Positions 6,613-9,466 of a stretch of 9,466 nt of DNA are shown here, in pieces. A model generated the notes under the pieces. It was given only the letters and a program-made list of their open reading frames with translations. It had not been told where the DNA came from and did no database searches. Source of the DNA: Desulfobacteraceae bacterium (GTDB taxonomy: Bacteria > Desulfobacterota > Desulfobacteria > Desulfobacterales > BuS5); NCBI GenBank assembly GCA_030592105.1, contig JAUVKE010000073.1:1-9466 (forward strand), given 5' to 3'. The number at the start of each line of letters is the position of its first letter. Position 1 is the stretch's first letter. The translations under genes were made by a program, and so were the position numbers.

Positions 6613-6813
6613 TTGGCAGTTGGAAAAGTAAAATGGTTTAGCGACAAAAAAGGCTTTGGATTTATTGAGCAGGAAGAAGGGCGTGACATTTTTGTACACT
6701 ACTCTGCAATAAGCACGTCTGGGTTCAAGACTCTATCCGAAGGGGATTCTGTCTCTTTTGACATAGAAGAAACCGATAAGGGACCTGCCTCAGTAAATGT
6801 TCAAAAAGTTTAA
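6613..6813 (+). CDS. Cold-shock domain RNA-binding protein (CspA family)
   Basis: The 66-residue protein is a single OB-fold that binds single-stranded RNA and DNA in the cytoplasm, acting as an RNA chaperone. It begins [19 protein letters not shown], with RNP1 (KGFGFI) at 13-18 and RNP2 (DIFVHY) at 25-30, both intact, and ends [10 protein letters not shown], the usual end for the family. I choose TTG 6613 as the start because an excellent AAAGGAGGT lies at 6597-6605, seven bases upstream, and the protein then has normal family length. The in-frame ATG at 6553 would add 20 unrelated residues and lacks a ribosome site. It follows oadB after 157 nt with its own candidate promoter, so it is probably a separate transcription unit. 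Confidence 0.95.
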   Translation: MAVGKVKWFSDKKGFGFIEQEEGRDIFVHYSAISTSGFKTLSEGDSVSFDIEETDKGPASVNVQKV

Positions 6814-6885
6814 AGTCTATTCACCATACGGGACCGTGGCAAATTGTAGTAACACACCGCCGGCAGGTAAGTAAATTTAATATTA

Positions 6886-7047
6886 AGGATCGGAAATGAA
6901 ATTACTTAAACGAAATTGCTTGTCTTTTTGTCCATCTACTGCGTTGCATCAAAGACCGAATACATCAAGTATTCAACCTTTAATGCGCCTTGTATATGAA
7001 CCAAAATCCTTCACAATTTCTGTTCCATTTATATAATTTCCGCTCCT
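6886..7047. repeat. Imperfect 162-bp palindrome, MITE-like element
   Basis: The two ends are inverted copies: aggatcggaaat begins at 6886, and the reverse complement of 7047-7036 reads aggagcggaaat. The match continues patchily through the whole element: gaaattg occurs in both arms, then gcat.aaag (left gcatcaaag; right, on the minus strand, gcattaaag), and finally gaatac (6958-6963) against gtattc (6969-6974) around a 5-nt centre. Both arms are about 78-80 nt, so a transcript could fold into one long hairpin. There is no credible ORF inside, and no clear target-site duplication. It sits between the 3' ends of two converging genes, a usual place for such elements. Confidence 0.65.
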
Positions 7048-7056
7048 AAACCAAAC

Positions 7057-7095
7057 AAAAAAAATGTGCCCTGTTAACATTGGGCACATTTTTTT
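7057..7095. terminator. Bidirectional rho-independent terminator between csp and ftsK
   Basis: atgtgccc at 7064-7071 pairs with gggcacat at 7082-7089 around a 10-nt loop that contains the self-complementary tgttaaca. An A run (7057-7063) lies on the left and a T run (7089-7095) on the right, so the transcript from either strand ends in a GC-containing stem followed by U. The minus-strand ftsK stop codon (7096-7094) lies in the foot of the stem. It would end ftsK transcription and also stop plus-strand read-through from csp. Confidence 0.85.
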
Positions 7096-9269
7096 ACTCC
7101 TCTTTATTATCATACTTATTATCGTATTGGCGCGCTAAAATTTTTCTAGGTTTTGCGCCGTCACTCGGCCCCACAACACCCTCTTGTTCCATAACCTCTA
7201 TTATCCTGGCTGCCCTGTTATACCCGATCCGCAAATGCCGCTGAACCATGGATATGGATGCCTGCCCAATCTTTGTTACAAGTGCCACGGCATCATCATA
7301 TCTTTCATCATATTCCTGATCATCATTATTTCCCTTTTCACCGGGAAGGGTTGCCACAACAACCTTATTATATTCAGGACTCCCCTGATTCTTTAAAAAT
7401 TCAGTAATTCTCGTAATTTCCGTTTCAGAAATATATACCCCATGTATACGCTGAAGTTTTGCTGTGCCAGGAGGCAAAAGGAGCATATCCCCGTTTCCAA
7501 GGAGATTCTCCGCCCCATTTGAATCGATTATTGTTCTGGAATCTATGCGGGACGCAACCTGAAAGGTTAAACGAGTTGGAAAATTAGCCTTAATAATCCC
7601 GGTGAGAACATCGACTGAAGGTCTCTGGGTGGCCAGTATCAAATGAATCCCGGAGGCCCTGGCCATCTGGGCAAGCCTTGTTAAGGCTGTCTCAACGTCC
7701 CTGGAAGCAACCATCATAAGATCAGCAAGCTCATCAATAACAATAATTATATAAGGGAGTTCTTCGTAAATATTCTGGGTGGATAATTTTTTTTCTTTTT
7801 TGATTTTCCTGTTATACTGCTTCAGGTTACGACACTTATTTTCAGCAAGAAGTTCATACCTTCTCTCCATCTCCTTAACAGCCCAAAAAAGAGCATTTGT
7901 AGCTTCTTTAACATCTGTTACAACGGGGGTAATAAGATGGGGGATCCCATTATATATTGACAGTTCAATCCTCTTGGGATCCACCATTATAAATTTAACT
8001 TTATCAGGATTTGCAACATATAAAATACTGCAAATCATGGTATTTAAACCAACACTTTTACCGGTTCCTGTGGCGCCGGCAATTAAAAGGTGGGGCATTT
8101 TGGCAAGATCTACAACCACTGAGGTCCCAACAATATCCTTCCCCATGCATAATGCCAGATCTGCGTCTCTTTTTTTAAAGGCATTTGAGGCGAGAATTTC
8201 CTTCATCCGTACGATTTCCCTTGAAACGTTGGGAATTTCAATACCCACGGCAGCTTTGCCGGGGATAGGGGCCACAATCCTTATGCTAATAGCCTTAAGA
8301 GCAAGGGCCAGATCGTCTGAAAGATTAACAATTTTATTAATCTTTACCCCTGGAGGCGGCGCATATTCGAAGGTAGTTATTACAGGACCAGGAGAAACCG
8401 CCACAACCCTTCCGTTAACATCAAAATCAGCAAGTTTTTTTTCAAGCAATCCGGATTGCTTCAGAAGGTATTCATCTCCAACAGAATCAGGTTTATCTTC
8501 AAAATCATCCAGCAAATCTAGGGTCGGCAGAGTAAAGCCTGACTCATCATTCCCACAATCAGCACCTGGCTGTTCCGCCCTGGGTTTATCCCCAACAGGT
8601 TCCTTCTCCAGAGCAGTCCCTTTTTCCGAATCCTTAATTTTTATTTCTTTACTTTTTTGTTTCCTGGCCGCCTTTCCCTGTTCAATATTTTTTTTTCTAA
8701 ACCTCCCCCGAAAAAAAGCAAAACCGACTGATACCTTTCCTGCAAAAAAAAACAGATCCTCTTAAAAAACGTTCAGCAAATATTTTAAAGGAAAAACCTG
8801 TGGAGAGGCTAATGCCCACAAGGACTAAAAGGGTCAAAATAAAAACAGCACCTGGTAAATTAGAATACTTAACAAGAAATAATTTTAAAGAAATTCCTGT
8901 TATTCCCCCTGATGAAAATTCATCTCCCAAAAAAATATAAGTGCTCTGCTTAAGGGAAAAAAGGGCACCAGTTGCAATAGTAAGAAAAAGAGCACCTGGA
9001 AAAACCAAAAAAAATTTTCTAACCGGCTTACCGCTCAAAAAATTAATACCGGGAAAAAGGATCAAAACCGGCAGCCAAAATGCCCCAAAACCAAAAAGGC
9101 CTATGAGGATATCAGAAACATAGGATCCCAGCAGGCCAAACAGGTTGCGGCTTTTTATTCCAGCTACAGCATGATTTAAAGAGGGATCATGGGGGCTGTA
9201 GGACAAAAGGCTGCAAAGAATAAAAATGAACAAAAAAAATAATATAATTCCAAAGAGTTCTTTACGCAT
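7094..9269 (-). CDS. ftsK: DNA translocase FtsK, with an apparent frameshift between membrane and motor domains
   Basis: FtsK is the septal DNA pump that moves chromosome termini and activates XerCD recombination. The first part, ATG 9269 to TAG 8697, encodes 190 residues with about four membrane helices (near 5-25, 45-80, 86-108, 135-157) and the SYSPHDPS motif after the first. The second part continues in another frame, open from 8761 down to the TAA at 7096-7094, with a charged linker, the FTLPTLDLLDD motif, Walker A GATGTGKS, Walker B IIVIDE, and a C-terminal winged-helix gamma domain (QRHLRIGYNRAARIIEVMEQEGVVG). Removing one T from the nine-T run (8744-8752) joins both into a normal 724-residue FtsK with Walker A near 398-405, Walker B near 508-513 and gamma near 655-712. 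The motor half has no plausible start of its own. The ribosome site is weak (GAAGG 13 nt upstream). The break may be a sequencing error, mutation or slippage site. Confidence 0.9.
8744..8752 (-). other. Nine-T run, likely frameshift point in ftsK
   Basis: On the coding strand the sequence is G-TTTTTTTTT-GC. Read with nine T, the membrane-domain frame runs on to TAG 8699-8697; with eight T it enters the motor frame as VFFAGKVSVGFAFFRG. The motor frame has a TAA at 8764-8762, so the switch must fall between 8761 and 8700. A seven-T run (8711-8717) and a five-G run (8705-8709) in the same overlap are the less likely alternatives. Confidence 0.7.
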
Positions 9270-9300
9270 AAAAGCTTCAGCCCTTCAATATCGGCGGAAA

Positions 9301-9316
9301 ACCCTGTATATAGGGT
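9301..9316 (-). other. Weak hairpin between rnj and ftsK
   Basis: accct (9301-9305) pairs with agggt (9312-9316) around six bases. On the minus strand it is followed by TTTTCC. The five-pair stem is too short for a confident terminator; it may attenuate or process the rnj-ftsK message. Confidence 0.25.
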
Positions 9317-9319
9317 GCC

Positions 9320-9466
9320 TTAAACCTCAATTATAAAGGTAAGTATTTGAGGTCTCCGCATGATGGTAAAATAAAAATATTTTTTCAAGTCTTTAACAAC
9401 CTTTGATCGTATCTTGGAAACCCTGTCAGGCGTATCAAAATCGACCTCTTCGATAACTTCTAAAAT
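9320..9466 (-). CDS. Ribonuclease J, C-terminal fragment (5' part outside the window)
   Basis: The last 48 codons and TAA (9322-9320) of a minus-strand gene run in from the window edge. The peptide begins LEVIEEVDFDTPDRVSKIRSK and ends FTIMRRPQILTFIIEV. The terminal pattern RRPxxLxxxxEV, after a helix with spaced charged residues, is that of the C-terminal domain of RNase J, the metallo-beta-lactamase-fold exo/endoribonuclease. The catalytic part is not in view. The family call rests on this short tail and on ftsK following 50 nt downstream, an arrangement I recall from Desulfobacterota and Geobacter relatives. Confidence 0.75.
   Translation of the reverse strand: MLEVIEEVDFDTPDRVSKIRSKVVKDLKKYFYFTIMRRPQILTFIIEV

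Noticed and set aside
6825..6840. ccatacgg/ccgtgg hairpin as the csp terminator
   Set aside because: Needs a bulge and a two-base loop and has no T run; the hairpin at 7064-7089 is far better.
7779..8765. 328-codon open frame on the plus strand
   Set aside because: It lies antisense to ftsK, has no ribosome site, and the opposite strand encodes an unmistakable FtsK motor.
9324..9353. acctcaa/ttgaggt inverted repeat
   Set aside because: Seven pairs with a 16-nt loop inside the RNase J coding end; probably chance.

Overview
The window looks like a piece of a Desulfobacterota chromosome, most likely Desulfobacterales. This is inferred from gene families and order (RNase J followed by FtsK, an Oad-type sodium pump, a class A PBP paired with a TPR lipoprotein), from the AT-rich intergenic DNA, and from two kinds of dispersed-repeat-like palindrome. 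No marker gene fixes the taxon. There are eight protein genes and two edge fragments or disrupted genes, with no tRNA, rRNA, CRISPR array or intact insertion sequence. Four genes begin with TTG and one with GTG, each behind a good Shine-Dalgarno sequence, so ATG-only gene calls misplace or miss several starts.

Layout. (1) Positions 1-4568, minus strand, read right to left: a tight run of a bifunctional class A penicillin-binding protein (mrcB-like), a TPR lipoprotein 3 nt downstream, a GGDEF diguanylate cyclase, and an RsbR-like STAS stressosome protein cut by the window edge. (2) Positions 4569-5115: gene-free, AT-rich divergent region with candidate promoters on both strands and a perfect 12-bp REP-like hairpin. 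(3) Positions 5116-6455, plus strand: gamma and beta membrane subunits of a sodium-translocating decarboxylase, with no alpha subunit nearby. (4) Positions 6613-6813, plus strand: a cold-shock-domain protein. (5) Positions 6814-7095: a ~160-bp imperfect palindrome (MITE-like), then a terminator-like hairpin shared by the converging csp and ftsK genes. (6) Positions 7094-9269, minus strand: ftsK, whose membrane and motor halves lie in different frames; the switch falls in a 65-nt overlap that contains a nine-T run. (7) Positions 9320-9466, minus strand: the last 48 residues of ribonuclease J.

How the genes may work together. The left cluster joins wall synthesis (PBP1B-like enzyme plus a candidate outer-membrane lipoprotein activator) to signalling (cyclic-di-GMP synthesis and a stressosome sensor). 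The central genes encode the membrane core of a sodium pump driven by decarboxylation. The right cluster is housekeeping: RNA turnover and chromosome segregation.

The points most worth a second look are the ftsK frame break, the PBP/TPR-lipoprotein pair (a possible counterpart of LpoP), the GGDEF/RsbR neighbourhood with a degenerate cyclic-di-GMP inhibitory site, and the two palindromic repeats. I do not see a clearly new multi-gene system in this window.
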